A stretch of DNA of 64,000 bases from Gracilibacillus kekensis (GTDB taxonomy: Bacteria > Bacillota > Bacilli > Bacillales > Amphibacillaceae). This document shows positions 1 through 10,064 of this stretch, piece by piece. Location: assembly GCF_900143085.1 (NCBI RefSeq), contig NZ_FRCZ01000003.1, positions 248,001 through 312,000 on the forward strand, written 5' to 3'. Numbering within the stretch: position 1 is the first letter of the stretch; every line of letters begins with the position of its first letter. The position numbers and the translations under genes were made by a program. The notes under the pieces were generated by a model, which was not told where the DNA came from, made no database searches, and saw only the letters and a program-made list of their open reading frames with translations.

Positions 1-285
1 CAAAAAGAAGGTTTTATGCGTTTTCGAAAAGAAGTGGATGATATTTCCCCTTATTTGAAAGCAAATGGCTACTTTGGCATCAAGGATGGAAAGTTGACCA
101 TTTTTGAAGGCGTTCCACTGCAAGAAGCAGCAGTTCAATCCTTTTACCAAATTGACACAGAAGAGTTAGAATCACATCTTTTTGAAAAGCTTAAAGAAGG
201 TATTAAAATTGACAGTAAACACGATTATACGAAAGTGTTAGAAACGTTTCGATCTTATCAAAATGCGGAAGCAGTAAATAGTTGA
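1..285 (+). CDS. bofC: BofC C-terminal part (partial, cut by window edge)
   Basis: The reading frame is open from base 1, so this is the 3' end of a gene that begins outside the window. The visible 94 residues contain FRKEVDDISPYLKANGYFG and an IQSFYQ-like segment (VQSFYQIDTEELESHL) that match the C-terminal domain of BofC, the forespore intermembrane protein that restrains SpoIVB signalling and so delays pro-sigma-K processing during sporulation. The internal ATG at 16 has no ribosome binding site and the homology continues upstream of it, so it is not the start. The position just before ruvAB is the B. subtilis arrangement. The family call is by recognition of the motif pattern; the signal peptide and N-terminal domain cannot be seen. 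Confidence 0.88.
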   Translation, partial: QKEGFMRFRKEVDDISPYLKANGYFGIKDGKLTIFEGVPLQEAAVQSFYQIDTEELESHLFEKLKEGIKIDSKHDYTKVLETFRSYQNAEAVNS

Positions 286-320
286 ACGATGAGAAGTCAT
301 CGTTCAACTTTTGTTCTTTT
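281..320. terminator. Bidirectional terminator between bofC and the MFS gene
   Basis: An 11-bp perfect stem (281-291 with 298-308) and a 6-nt loop is followed by a T-rich tail on the plus strand. The hairpin overlaps the stop end of the convergent MFS gene, so it can serve both transcripts. Confidence 0.85.
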
Positions 321-1451
321 ATAGATAATAAATATACCTATCATGGCAATAAAAGTCATAGCGGCCATTATTTGATACATCGTTTGAGAGCCGAAATTGT
401 CAAAAATAGTACCACCTGTTGTACCGCCAACTGCACCACCTAAACCAAAGCAAGTGGACATTAACAATGCTTGTCCCGTACTTCTTAATCGATTAGGTAC
501 AAAGCTGACTGCTGTTTGTAATGCCACTAACCAGAATAATCCAAAGGTAAGCCCTTGAGATATTTGTAAAAGGACAATCCATTCAGCAGATTCAATGAAT
601 CCGTACAGTAGCCACCGCAACGTAAATAACAAAGCTACAATACTTAATAAAAACAAATGATGAAATTGCATTATTTTTTGCGTTAAGAAATAAAAGACAG
701 GGACTTCACTAAATGCTGCAAGTCCCCAAGCCGCACCAATCAAGAAAGTTGTTGCTCCTAAATTTTCTAAATGTAGTACAAGCATTGTATCGTTCATTCG
801 GTGAGGAATCATAACTAAAAAGCAGAGAAATAGAAATAGCATGAAGTTTTTATTGCTCAATACTTCTTTTACTCCTGTTAAGGAGACCGGATCTGCTGAA
901 TGGTTATTATCTTTTAAAAATAGAGTCAATGATATTAATAATAGAATTAGCACCCAAAAGACAATATAAATGTTCTCGATGCCGATTAACGCTAGAACAG
1001 GACCTGAAGCAACTGCAGTCAACGCAAAACCAATAGATCCCCATAAGCGGATTTTGCCATACTCTCCGCGATTTTTAGTACCTAAGCTTTTGATTGCCAT
1101 ACTGTCAAGTAAAGGTCCAGCAGGTGACATCACAAAATGAAATAATAGAAAAGAGATAAAAACAACAATATAAGATGTGCTAAAAAAGATACTAAAGCTT
1201 ACAGCGATCACAGCAAAATATAAAAATAGTAATAACCCTTTAATTGTTTTATATTTATCACTAATGAATCCAAAAAAAGGTTGCGCAATAATACTTACCA
1301 TTGGCGCTATCCCTAATATCGTTCCAATCTCAATAGGTGAAAATCCTCTAAAACTTAAAAATAAAGGTAAAAATGGTAGTATAAGTCCTTTGTTACTCAT
1401 ATTAAGAAAAGTTAACGCTTTCAAAAATCTCAGCTGTCTTGTCCTTGTCAT
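297..1451 (-). CDS. MFS transporter, 12-TM (LacY/YwbF-like subgroup)
   Basis: A 384-residue hydrophobic protein with about 12 predicted membrane spans. It opens with LRFLKALTFLNMSNKGLILPF and has the cytoplasmic loop signature GFISDKYKTIKG between TM2 and TM3, as in major facilitator proteins. The overall pattern is closest to the MFS_1-like (oligosaccharide or nucleoside:H+ symporter, YwbF-type) subgroup; the substrate cannot be read from sequence. The start chosen is the ATG at 1451 because AAAGGA lies about 9 nt upstream; the longer frame from 1478 lacks a ribosome site. It is convergent with bofC and divergent from ruvA. In B. subtilis another MFS gene (csbX) occupies this slot, but I cannot claim orthology. 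Confidence 0.8.
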   Translation of the reverse strand: MTRTRQLRFLKALTFLNMSNKGLILPFLPLFLSFRGFSPIEIGTILGIAPMVSIIAQPFFGFISDKYKTIKGLLLFLYFAVIAVSFSIFFSTSYIVVFISFLLFHFVMSPAGPLLDSMAIKSLGTKNRGEYGKIRLWGSIGFALTAVASGPVLALIGIENIYIVFWVLILLLISLTLFLKDNNHSADPVSLTGVKEVLSNKNFMLFLFLCFLVMIPHRMNDTMLVLHLENLGATTFLIGAAWGLAAFSEVPVFYFLTQKIMQFHHLFLLSIVALLFTLRWLLYGFIESAEWIVLLQISQGLTFGLFWLVALQTAVSFVPNRLRSTGQALLMSTCFGLGGAVGGTTGGTIFDNFGSQTMYQIMAAMTFIAMIGIFIIYKRTKVER

Positions 1452-1621
1452 AAAAGCCCATCCTTTTTCTTTTTTCATTGTAATACTGTATCATAAAAGA
1501 AGAGATGATTTCATTCTTTTTGTCTCACACTACCTTGATTAACGATAAAGAATAAGCTATCATGAATACGAACGTATGATTGTAGGCGACAATAGAATTG
1601 GTTCAAAGAGGAGAACATGAT

Positions 1622-2221
1622 ATGATTGCATACATACAAGGAGAAGTATCAGAAATTACTGATCAAGCTGTTATATTAGATGTCAATGGGCTAGGTTACG
1701 AGGTGATATGTCCTAATCCATTTCGTTTTCAAGCAGACGTAGGTCAAAAACAAAAAATATATACCTATCATTACGTAAGAGAAGATGCACAAATATTATA
1801 CGGATTTCAAAACCAGGATGAAAAATCACTTTTTTCCAAAATATTAAACGTTTCTGGAATTGGACCAAAAGGTGCACTGGCAGTACTAGCCACCACATCT
1901 GTACAAGATTTTGTTGTAGCGATTGAACAAGAAGATGAAAAGTTTTTAACCAGTTTTCCAGGGGTAGGAAAGAAAACAGCACGTCAAATGATATTAGATC
2001 TAAAAGGGAAATTACCTTTTGACTATCCTGAAGATAATTTATTCATAGAGAATAAGAGTACAGCGAAAGATAACCAAGCATTATTAGAAGCTGTCGAGGC
2101 TTTAAGAGCACTAGGATATTCTGACAGAGAAATCAATCAGATTAAACCAGCTTTAGCTAAAGAACAAAGTGATACAGCAGATACATACATCAGAAAAGGA
2201 TTATCTTTATTAATGAAGTAA
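1622..2221 (+). CDS. ruvA: Holliday junction branch migration protein RuvA
   Basis: A 199-residue RuvA, the tetrameric DNA-binding subunit that holds four-way junctions flat while RuvB motors pull the DNA through. An N-terminal OB-fold starts with MIAYIQGEV. Two helix-hairpin-helix motifs are visible at about residues 77-86 (SGIGPKGA) and 112-123 ([12 protein letters not shown]), and the C-terminal RuvB-contact domain ends with [11 protein letters not shown]. An upstream in-frame ATG at 1598 adds eight residues, but the AAAGAGGAG site sits correctly for 1622 and homologues begin MI. It is followed after 19 nt by ruvB, in one operon. Confidence 0.97.
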   Translation: MIAYIQGEVSEITDQAVILDVNGLGYEVICPNPFRFQADVGQKQKIYTYHYVREDAQILYGFQNQDEKSLFSKILNVSGIGPKGALAVLATTSVQDFVVAIEQEDEKFLTSFPGVGKKTARQMILDLKGKLPFDYPEDNLFIENKSTAKDNQALLEAVEALRALGYSDREINQIKPALAKEQSDTADTYIRKGLSLLMK

Positions 2222-2240
2222 GAGAGAAAGGAGCTTCAAG

Positions 2241-3242
2241 ATGGAAGAGCGGATCATATCACAAGAGACACTTGAAGAAGACATATCTGAAGAGCTCAGT
2301 CTCCGTCCACAATTATTAAAACAGTATATTGGGCAACATAAAGCTAAAGAAAACTTGTCAATCTTTATTGAAGCAGCCAAAATGCGTAATGAAGCATTGG
2401 ATCACGTCCTATTATATGGTCCACCAGGACTTGGGAAGACAACAATGGCACAAATTATCGCCAATGAAATGGGGGTTCAGTTTAAACAAACGTCAGGACC
2501 TGCTATTGAACGATCGGGTGATTTAGCAGCTATTTTATCTTCATTGGAAGTCGGTGATGTGCTTTTCATCGACGAGATTCATCGTTTACCTAGAGCTGTG
2601 GAAGAGATTCTCTACCCAGCAATGGAGGATTTTTGCCTTGATATTGTAATCGGACAAGGGCCTAGTGCTCGCTCTGTTCAATTAGATCTTCCACCGTTTA
2701 CATTAGTTGGTGCGACTACAAGAGCAGGATTATTGTCTGCTCCATTACGAGATCGTTTTGGTGTATTAAGTCGATTAGAGTTTTATGAAGTTGTAGATTT
2801 GTGTGCGATTGTTGAGAGAACGGCAGATATTTTTCAAGTGGAAATTGATAAAACAGCAGCCCTGGAGGTCGCTAGAAGATCACGGGGTACACCTCGAATT
2901 GCCAATCGTTTGTTGAAAAGAGTGCGAGATATTTCTCAAGTAAAAGGTGAATCGTCTATTTCGATTGAAACAACGCAAAAAGCATTACAAATGCTTCAAG
3001 TCGATCAAGAAGGATTAGACCATATCGACCATAAGTTATTGTTAGCCATGATGGATGGTTTTAAGGGTGGGCCTGTTGGATTAGACACAATAGCTGCTTC
3101 AATCGGAGAAGAATCACAGACAATTGAAGATGTCTACGAGCCGTATTTATTACAACAAGGCTTTATCCAACGTACACCAAGAGGAAGGTTAGTTACACCG
3201 AAAGCATATGCTCATTTTGACCGGGAGGTGCCACAGACTTGA
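2241..3242 (+). CDS. ruvB: Holliday junction ATP-dependent DNA helicase RuvB
   Basis: A 333-residue AAA+ motor that drives branch migration with RuvA. The Walker A motif GPPGLGKTT is at about 60-68 and Walker [10 protein letters not shown] at about 107-115. The sensor and arginine-finger region [18 protein letters not shown] is at about 157-174, and a C-terminal winged helix ends in [15 protein letters not shown]. Length and motif spacing are normal. A clear GAGAAAGGAGC ribosome site precedes the ATG. The stop codon overlaps the start of the next small membrane protein gene, indicating translational coupling. Confidence 0.98.
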   Translation: MEERIISQETLEEDISEELSLRPQLLKQYIGQHKAKENLSIFIEAAKMRNEALDHVLLYGPPGLGKTTMAQIIANEMGVQFKQTSGPAIERSGDLAAILSSLEVGDVLFIDEIHRLPRAVEEILYPAMEDFCLDIVIGQGPSARSVQLDLPPFTLVGATTRAGLLSAPLRDRFGVLSRLEFYEVVDLCAIVERTADIFQVEIDKTAALEVARRSRGTPRIANRLLKRVRDISQVKGESSISIETTQKALQMLQVDQEGLDHIDHKLLLAMMDGFKGGPVGLDTIAASIGEESQTIEDVYEPYLLQQGFIQRTPRGRLVTPKAYAHFDREVPQT

Positions 3243-3439
3243 CGGAATTTGGCAAAATCTTTATCGTTATAGGAGTTGTCTTTATTATCGTTGGTCTTTT
3301 ATGGGGTTTTATTGGGAAATTACCAGGGGACATCAGTTTCAAAAAAGGAAACGTCTCCTTCCACTTTCCAATCATGACCTCGATCATAGTGAGCATTATC
3401 TTAACACTAATATTCGCCCTAATCGGCCGTTTTAAATAA
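3239..3439 (+). CDS. DUF2905-family small membrane protein
   Basis: A 66-residue protein with two membrane spans (about 6-26 and 45-63) separated by the conserved [19 protein letters not shown] segment that marks the DUF2905 family. Function is unknown. Translation starts at a TTG that overlaps the ruvB stop codon by 4 nt, and GGAGGTG lies within the end of ruvB at suitable spacing. The family is often found next to ruvB and queA in Firmicutes, as here. No catalytic residues are recognisable. Confidence 0.85.
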   Translation: MTEFGKIFIVIGVVFIIVGLLWGFIGKLPGDISFKKGNVSFHFPIMTSIIVSIILTLIFALIGRFK

Positions 3440-3473
3440 GCCCCGTATTCGTATTGAATTTCATTGTAAAACT

Positions 3474-3950
3474 AAACTGCGAAGTAAGAGACATAATTTT
3501 GAAATGATTTATCTATTAGTCAGCCGCTCGGGCTGCCCACTTCCCTTTCCGTGGGGTTTTCCCTTCAGCTAACTTTTTCAAGCATAGACCGCTTGAAAAA
3601 GTGGATCTTCAGGTAAAACGGTCCCACAGGAGTGAAAGTGGGCGGCCTACGCTATAAATAGTTACTACAACGGTTTTAACAGTTATAAACTTGGACTTTC
3701 TAGAAATGACGAGATAGTAGTTCAATATTCTTAACTCTTGCATCCACTGTAGAATTTTATCTAGCGCAGGCGTCCACTTCGACTCCTGGGGGATTAGCAT
3801 GATCTGAAGATCCACTTTGAAAAGTGTTTTTCTTTTCAAAGTTAGCTGAAGAGCATGCCCCCTGGAAAGCGAAGTGGGCAAGCCGTAGCGGCTATTACGC
3901 AAATACTTTCATTCAAAATTACAACTCTTTTTATTACGCAGTTCGTGTCT
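3474..3950. repeat. Composite inverted element E1 (type I), two hairpin units
   Basis: A non-coding element between the ruvB operon and queA. It has short terminal inverted repeats (AACTGCGAAGTAA near 3476, and its degenerate complement near 3934-3943). Hairpin unit F is at 3526-3653 and inverted unit R at 3763-3890. Unit F has apical stem CTTTTTCAAGC / GCTTGAAAAAG with loop ATAGACC; unit R has CTTTGAAAAG / CTTTTCAAAG with loop TGTTTTT. Both carry the conserved flanks CAGCTAA and GGATCTTCAG (as complement in R). No convincing gene lies inside. Element E3 near 14.4 kb is the same element in the opposite orientation. Confidence 0.85.
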
Positions 3951-4010
3951 ACTATGATGTATTATTATTATTGTTTACGAAGACGGTGGTAGAGTAGAAG
4001 GAGTAGAAAG

Positions 4011-5039
4011 ATGGAGATTGAAGATTTTGATTTTGACCTGCCAGAAGAACTAATTGCACAAACACCATTACAAGAAAGAGCAAGTTCTCGTTTAATGGTG
4101 CTAAACCGAGAAAACCGCAAGATTTCACACCACCATTTTTACGATATATTAGACTTTCTAAACGAAGGCGATTGTCTAGTATTAAACGATACAAAAGTAT
4201 TACCTGCACGTCTCTATGGTATCAAAGAAGAAACCGGAGCAAAAGTAGAAGTCCTGTTATTAACCCAAATGGAAAATGATGATTGGGAAGTCTTAGTAAA
4301 ACCAGCAAAAAAAATAAAAGCAGGAAGTAAAATCACCTTTGGTGACGGGCAACTTATCGCGACTTGTCTCGAAATCAAAGAACACGGTGGAAGAATACTT
4401 CGTTTTGAATACCAAGGTATTTTTTATGAAGTACTGGATCAATTAGGCGAGATGCCCTTACCGCCGTATATCAAAGAACAATTAGAAGAAAAGGATCGTT
4501 ATCAGACCGTCTATGCAAAAGAACAAGGATCGGCAGCAGCTCCGACAGCTGGTTTACATTTTACCGAAACGTTATTGAGAAAAATTAAACAAAAAGGCAT
4601 AGACATTGCTTTTATCACCTTACATGTTGGCTTAGGAACTTTTCGCCCTGTTAGTGTTGATAATATCAAAGAACACGAAATGCATGCCGAATTTTACCAA
4701 ATGACACAAGAAACCGCGGATCAACTAAATGAAGTGAAAAAGAGTGGTAATCGAATCATTTCCGTTGGCACCACTTCAACGCGCACATTAGAAACGATAG
4801 CTCGAGATACTGGAGGCGTTTTTGAAGAGAGAAATGGATGGACTGATATTTTTATTTATCCACCGTATCAGTTTAAGGCGATAGATGGATTGATAACCAA
4901 TTTCCATTTGCCTAAGTCTACGTTAATCATGCTGGTTAGTGCTTTAGCGGATCGTGATTTTATATTAGAAGCTTATCATAAAGCAGTAGATGAACGTTAT
5001 CGATTTTTCAGTTTCGGTGACGCTATGCTGATTATTTAA
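4011..5039 (+). CDS. queA: S-adenosylmethionine:tRNA ribosyltransferase-isomerase QueA
   Basis: A 342-residue cytosolic enzyme that transfers and isomerises the ribosyl moiety of SAM onto preQ1 at wobble position 34 of tRNA, giving epoxyqueuosine. Recognisable family segments are the N-terminal [24 protein letters not shown], the central [20 protein letters not shown], and the C-terminal [15 protein letters not shown]. Length is normal. A GAAGGAG site precedes the ATG. It is followed after 16 nt by tgt, which performs the preceding base-exchange step. In B. subtilis queA follows ruvB closely; here element E1 separates them, so queA probably has its own promoter or depends on readthrough. Confidence 0.97.
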   Translation: MEIEDFDFDLPEELIAQTPLQERASSRLMVLNRENRKISHHHFYDILDFLNEGDCLVLNDTKVLPARLYGIKEETGAKVEVLLLTQMENDDWEVLVKPAKKIKAGSKITFGDGQLIATCLEIKEHGGRILRFEYQGIFYEVLDQLGEMPLPPYIKEQLEEKDRYQTVYAKEQGSAAAPTAGLHFTETLLRKIKQKGIDIAFITLHVGLGTFRPVSVDNIKEHEMHAEFYQMTQETADQLNEVKKSGNRIISVGTTSTRTLETIARDTGGVFEERNGWTDIFIYPPYQFKAIDGLITNFHLPKSTLIMLVSALADRDFILEAYHKAVDERYRFFSFGDAMLII

Positions 5040-5052
5040 GGAAGGGACATGA

Positions 5053-6195
<1,143 letters not shown>

Positions 6196-6211
6196 AAAGG
6201 GGGGGATTTTG

Positions 6212-6475
6212 ATGGAAGCTTTAGCTACCTTTGCACCACTAGTATTAATGGTTGTGATTTTTTATTTTCTATTAATCAGACCACAACAGAAAAAACAAAA
6301 GCAAGTCCGTCAAATGCAGTCAGAGCTGAAAAAAGGGGACAAAATTGTTACGATTGGTGGTCTCCATGCTACTGTACATGCAATTGATGAAGATGCAATT
6401 GTATTAAGTGCTGGTGATGGTTCAAAACTTACATATGACCGTTCAGCGGTACGTGAAGTTACGGAACAAAGCTAA
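6212..6475 (+). CDS. yajC: Preprotein translocase subunit YajC
   Basis: An 87-residue single-span membrane protein that associates with SecDF and the Sec translocon. One N-terminal transmembrane helix (APLVLMVVIFYFLLI) is followed by the family signature RPQQKKQKQ and a soluble KGDKIVTIGGLHATV segment. The start is set at the ATG at 6212 because of the strong AAAGGGGGG site 8-10 nt upstream; the longer frame from 6104 runs inside tgt. It is the last gene of the queA operon and is followed by a terminator. Confidence 0.95.
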   Translation: MEALATFAPLVLMVVIFYFLLIRPQQKKQKQVRQMQSELKKGDKIVTIGGLHATVHAIDEDAIVLSAGDGSKLTYDRSAVREVTEQS

Positions 6476-6485
6476 TAATGAAAAA

Positions 6486-6525
6486 ATAAAAATACCATGG
6501 CATTCAAATATGCTGTGGTATTTTT
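6486..6525 (+). terminator. Terminator of the queA-tgt-yajC operon
   Basis: An imperfect hairpin AAATACCATGGCA / TGCTGTGGTATTT with a run of T follows yajC. Confidence 0.75.
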
Positions 6526-6570
6526 ATGTGAAATTATAGAATGTGTGCTTTAAAGAATAACACTCTATCT

Positions 6571-6690
6571 CGACGGGATAAGTCTTTCGCTTTACGGGAT
6601 ATCAAAACTTATCCAGTGAAGCGACTACTATATCCCGTAAAGACATACGGTTATCCCGTTAATAGCTTTCCTTATCCGGTGAGGAGATGT
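6571..6690. repeat. Cluster of short ACGGGATA/TATCCCGT repeats
   Basis: About five degenerate copies of an ACGGGATAAG-like word occur in both orientations over 120 bp in the gap after yajC. Examples are CGACGGGATAAG at 6571, TTTACGGGATAT at 6591, TATCCCGTAAAG at 6631, TTATCCCGTT at 6651 and TTATCCGGTGA at 6672. They can form several alternative hairpins. No coding sequence is seen. The function is unknown. Confidence 0.6.
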
Positions 6691-6726
6691 AAATTGTTAC
6701 AATAAATAATTTGTTCGTGACTGTCA

Positions 6727-7107
6727 CTAATCAACACTTTCTTCCCCCGAAGATAAGTTAACCCCTATGATGGCTCCAATAATGGCAAGTAATAGATAGG
6801 CAATGTGGTTAACTAATTCGACTACTGAAAATCCTAGATGAAGGCCAAGAAATCGATAACAAAAAACGATAAACGTAAACAGTAAACTAGTGATGCTTCC
6901 AACTAAAATTCCTTTATGCTTCGCTTTTAAACCTGCAATCAAACCACCTGTAAATAATGCAATAAAACTAATAAATAACGTTGCCATTTTCAAAGTAGAC
7001 TCGCCTAACGATGTAAAGCGCAATAATAATGTGAGAACAACACTAGCCAAAAGCATTACAACAACAACACCAACCCAGCCATATAACACACTCACTAATG
7101 TCTTCAA
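6727..7107 (-). CDS. TIGR04086-type membrane protein (YrzE-like)
   Basis: A 126-residue protein with four predicted membrane spans and the central motif FTGGLIAGLKAKHKGILVGSITSL, as in the TIGR04086/YrzE family of Bacillaceae. Function is unknown. In B. subtilis the homologue yrzE also sits in the yajC-spoVB interval, which supports the assignment. A GGAGGTGAATTAA site precedes the ATG at 7107. It is transcribed opposite to its neighbours, divergently from the NhaD-like gene. Confidence 0.75.
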   Translation of the reverse strand: MKTLVSVLYGWVGVVVVMLLASVVLTLLLRFTSLGESTLKMATLFISFIALFTGGLIAGLKAKHKGILVGSITSLLFTFIVFCYRFLGLHLGFSVVELVNHIAYLLLAIIGAIIGVNLSSGEESVD

Positions 7108-7264
7108 CTTAATTCACCTCCAGAATAAGATAAAACTCCTCTTTCATTATGTATGCATGTCCGAAAAAAATAGAAGGGTAGGTTTTCGAATAGTTCTTAA
7201 AATTTCGAATATAGTTGATAATATAGCTTGTCAATCTATGTATTAGTCAGAAAGGAGACAATCC

Positions 7265-8566
7265 ATGTCTGTAATTATCGCCATAGCTGTTTTTATAATA
7301 AGTTATATTTTCATAATGTCAGAAAAAATAAATCGAGCATTAGTTGCCCTTGCCGGTGGTGTTTTGCTGTTATTAACTGGTGTTTATGGTTGGGAGGATG
7401 CCATAACTTCATATATAGATTGGAATACAGTAGCGCTTTTATTTGCGATGATGGTTCTTGTTGCCATAACGAAAAAAACAGGGATTTTTAGTTTTATTGC
7501 AATTAGCTTAGCTAAGTTAGTGAGGGGGAAGCCAATTCCATTACTAATTGGTATCGGTTTTTTAACTGCATTAGGTTCAGCTCTACTGGATAATGTTACT
7601 ACTGTTTTATTATTTGTCCCTGTGATTCTTACCTTAACAAATTTATTGAAATTACCATCTTTACCCTATCTTATTACTATTATTATGATGGCGAATATAG
7701 GTGGCACTGCAACATTAATTGGAGATCCACCGAACATTATGATAGGTCAAGCTGTCTCACACTTAACTTTCCTATCTTTTTTACAACACACTGCACCAAT
7801 TGCTATTATTTTGTTTGTTTTAGTTACGTTTATTTTGTCTATTGTTTTTAAGAAGCAATTGAACAAAATAGATGAGAGTAATATAAAAGAATTAATGAAA
7901 ATGAATGAATTTAGTTATATTATAAAATCCCCTTTATTATATCAATCAATTTCTATATTATTGTTAACCATTATCGGGTTTCTGCTACATCCGGTTTTTC
8001 ATATTGATTTAACGATTATAGCTTTATCTGGAGCCATTTTATTATTGATTATTAGTGAGAAAGAAGTCGAAGCTGAAAAAGTATTCGAGCAAGTAGAATG
8101 GGTAACCTTGTTCTTTTTTATTGGATTATTTATGCTGGTAGGTGGATTGGAAGAAGTTGGTGTGATCGATGAATTAGCCCGATCGATCATGTGGATAACT
8201 GAAGGGGATATGACGTATACAGCACTGTTATTGCTTTGGGTTTCAGGTATTTTTTCTGGAATCATAGATAACATTCCATTTGTGGCAGCAATGATTCCTG
8301 TTATCAAAGAATTTGAATCTTACGGCATGGCCAATCTCGATCCTTTATGGTGGTCATTAGCTCTAGGAGCATGTTTAGGTGGTAATGGTACGTTAATTGG
8401 AGCTTCAGCAAATGTAGTAGTGGCGGGATTAGCAGATGCTCAAAATAAATCTATCGCTTTTTTAAAATTTATGCTCTATGGCGTTCCAATTGTGCTTTTA
8501 TCATTAGTTATCGCAACCATCTATATTTATTTTCGTTATTTATTACCATTTCAACAACCGTTATAA
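7265..8566 (+). CDS. ArsB/NhaD-family ion transporter (P-protein/YdfA-like)
   Basis: A 433-residue integral membrane protein with about 11 spans belonging to the ion-transporter superfamily (SLC13/NhaD/ArsB). Typical segments are GSALLDNVTTVLLFVPV, ANIGGTATLIGDPPNIMIG in the first half, and GIIDNIPFVAAMIPV, ACLGGNGTLIGASANVVVAG in the inverted second half. These paired motifs line the substrate site. The likely activity is a sodium- or anion-coupled carrier or a Na+/H+ antiporter; the substrate cannot be fixed from sequence. AGAAAGGAGA lies 7 nt upstream of the ATG. It appears monocistronic, with an 11-bp hairpin at 8595-8625 after its stop. Confidence 0.82.
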   Translation: MSVIIAIAVFIISYIFIMSEKINRALVALAGGVLLLLTGVYGWEDAITSYIDWNTVALLFAMMVLVAITKKTGIFSFIAISLAKLVRGKPIPLLIGIGFLTALGSALLDNVTTVLLFVPVILTLTNLLKLPSLPYLITIIMMANIGGTATLIGDPPNIMIGQAVSHLTFLSFLQHTAPIAIILFVLVTFILSIVFKKQLNKIDESNIKELMKMNEFSYIIKSPLLYQSISILLLTIIGFLLHPVFHIDLTIIALSGAILLLIISEKEVEAEKVFEQVEWVTLFFFIGLFMLVGGLEEVGVIDELARSIMWITEGDMTYTALLLLWVSGIFSGIIDNIPFVAAMIPVIKEFESYGMANLDPLWWSLALGACLGGNGTLIGASANVVVAGLADAQNKSIAFLKFMLYGVPIVLLSLVIATIYIYFRYLLPFQQPL

Positions 8567-8594
8567 GCATATAAGTTCTTTCTATGGGAAAACT

Positions 8595-8625
8595 AGCTAT
8601 TACGGTGTAATCGTCCGTAATAGCT
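8595..8625 (+). terminator. Hairpin after the NhaD-like gene (no T-tract)
   Basis: An 11-bp perfect inverted repeat AGCTATTACGG / CCGTAATAGCT with a 9-nt loop. No U-run follows, so it may be an mRNA 3' stabiliser or a short repeat rather than a true intrinsic terminator. Confidence 0.45.
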
Positions 8626-8715
8626 GCAATTCGAATTTTGAGTTCAATGACATACGGACGCTAACATCCCGATGAATGTAGTGTTACTCTATATCGTTTA
8701 TTGAAGGATGTGGCT

Positions 8716-9390
8716 ATGTTGGCAATAGATGAAATGTTTATGTTGATTTTTCGAACATTTTTTTATTATGTGATCGTTGTAATCATTTTTAGATTAATGG
8801 GGAAACGAGAAGTAGGAGAATTAAGTCTATTAGATATCGTTGTTTATATAATGATTGCTGAAATTGCCGTGTTGACGATAGAGGACTTAGATATTTTTTT
8901 TGGTTATGGCTTAATTCCTATGATCCTTTTACTAATTATTCAACGATTAACAGCGTGGATTTCTTTGAAAAGTCCTCTTTTCCGTACTTGGTTTGAAGGT
9001 AAACCCTCTATTATCATTGCTCAAGGAAAGATTGATGAATATGAAATGAAAAAAAATCGTTTCAATTTTGACGACCTTCTCCAGCAACTTCGGGAAAATG
9101 GTACAGAAAGTATTAATGATGTTTCCTATGCTATTTTGGAACCCTCAGGAAAGTTATCGATTATAGAAAAAGTAAATCAAAATAAAATACAAGGTAAAAT
9201 GAATGGACTGGTTCTACCATTGATCGTGGACGGAAAAATACAAGAAAAAGCTTTAGCGGAAATAAGTGAAAGTGAAAAATGGTTACGTTCAGAATTAAAA
9301 AATCGTGGCTATGACAATATTAATAAAATTTCATTCTGTTCCATCGATGTCAATGATGAATGGTATGTCGATAAGAAAAATGAGATGTGA
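8716..9390 (+). CDS. YetF/DUF421 membrane protein (YrbG-like)
   Basis: A 224-residue protein with three N-terminal membrane helices containing RLMGKREVGELSLLDIVVYIMIAEIA, the signature of the DUF421 (YetF) family. A soluble C-terminal domain has FNFDDLLQQLRENG and VSYAILEPSGKLSI. Members occur in spore germination contexts, but the biochemical role is unknown. B. subtilis yrbG lies at the same chromosomal position. The ATG at 8716 is preferred over the in-frame TTG at 8701 because GAAGGATG is correctly placed for it. A terminator follows. Confidence 0.82.
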   Translation: MLAIDEMFMLIFRTFFYYVIVVIIFRLMGKREVGELSLLDIVVYIMIAEIAVLTIEDLDIFFGYGLIPMILLLIIQRLTAWISLKSPLFRTWFEGKPSIIIAQGKIDEYEMKKNRFNFDDLLQQLRENGTESINDVSYAILEPSGKLSIIEKVNQNKIQGKMNGLVLPLIVDGKIQEKALAEISESEKWLRSELKNRGYDNINKISFCSIDVNDEWYVDKKNEM

Positions 9391-9417
9391 TTAAACATAT
9401 AAGAGTTATCTAAATTT

Positions 9418-9448
9418 AAATCCGAACGACTAATCATTCGGATTTTTT
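9418..9448 (+). terminator. Terminator after the YetF-like gene
   Basis: AAATCCGAA / TTCGGATTT stem with a 10-nt loop and a run of six T. Confidence 0.85.
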
Positions 9449-9459
9449 AATTGCATAAA

Positions 9460-9996
9460 AGAAGGATTATGCGACACTATTGTAGTGGTAATTATGAGAT
9501 ATTATATGTGCTTTACAATCGCTCCGGCTTGTCCGCTTCCCTTTCCGCGGTTTTTTTTCCTCAGCTAACTTTTTAAGCAAAGTGCGCTTAAAAAGTGGAT
9601 CTTCGGATAAAAACTTCCCGCAGGAGAAGAAGCGGACGCCTGCGCTTTTCTAAGCTCTACAACTAAAGCAGAGGATGCATTTTTGCTTTAAATCACTATC
9701 TTTTGTGGTAATTATTTGTAGAAATAACCCCTAATATTAGCATTTGCAACAATTGTAGAATCTCATTGAGCGTAGGCGGCCACTCCAACTCCTATGGGAC
9801 TCGTTTTTCCTGAAGATACACTTTTTCATGCGTTTTTTGCATGGAAAAGTTAGCTGAAGGAAAAACCCCATGGCATAGAAAACACTACGAAAGCTCTGCT
9901 TGAGTAGATGTTGCACTTGTGCCCGTGGTAAAAGGGGAGTGGCCAAGCCGAAGCGGTTACTACGCACATATATCATTTCAAAATTACTACATATCT
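9460..9996. repeat. Composite inverted element E2 (type II, reversed orientation)
   Basis: A non-coding element between convergent yrbG-like and spoVB genes. Unit F is at 9521-9646 (stem CTTTTTAAGC / GCTTAAAAAG, loop AAAGTGC). Unit R is at 9769-9956 (stem CTTTTTCATGC / GCATGGAAAAG, loop GTTTTTT). Its left terminal sequence (GATTATGCGACACTATTGTA, continuing GTGGTAATTATGAG) is nearly the exact reverse complement of the right end of element E7, showing E2 lies inverted relative to E4-E7. Unit R contains an extra ~55-bp block at 9874-9928 that recurs in E5. Confidence 0.85.
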
Positions 9997-10064
9997 AATT
10001 GCACACTTTCCTTCTTTTGCTCATTATTAAATCGAAGCGTGATTTGTTATGTGAATAGTGTTTT

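Noticed and set aside
1177-1542. A 121-codon plus-strand frame opposite the MFS gene
   Set aside because: It is an antisense shadow of a membrane-protein gene with no ribosome site or known domain.
3609-3902. A 97-codon minus-strand frame in element E1
   Set aside because: It spans both hairpin units and the spacer, and shares only repeat-derived peptide with the frame in E3; not a gene.
9737-9976. A 79-codon minus-strand frame and similar frames at 14375-14674, 21797-22015, 38969-39388 and 52237-52440 whose peptides resemble each other (LQLTFPSKNRMEKWIFRK)
   Set aside because: They lie wholly in the repeated hairpin elements. The peptide similarity follows from the nucleotide repeat, the frames differ in start and length, and no consistent ribosome site is present.
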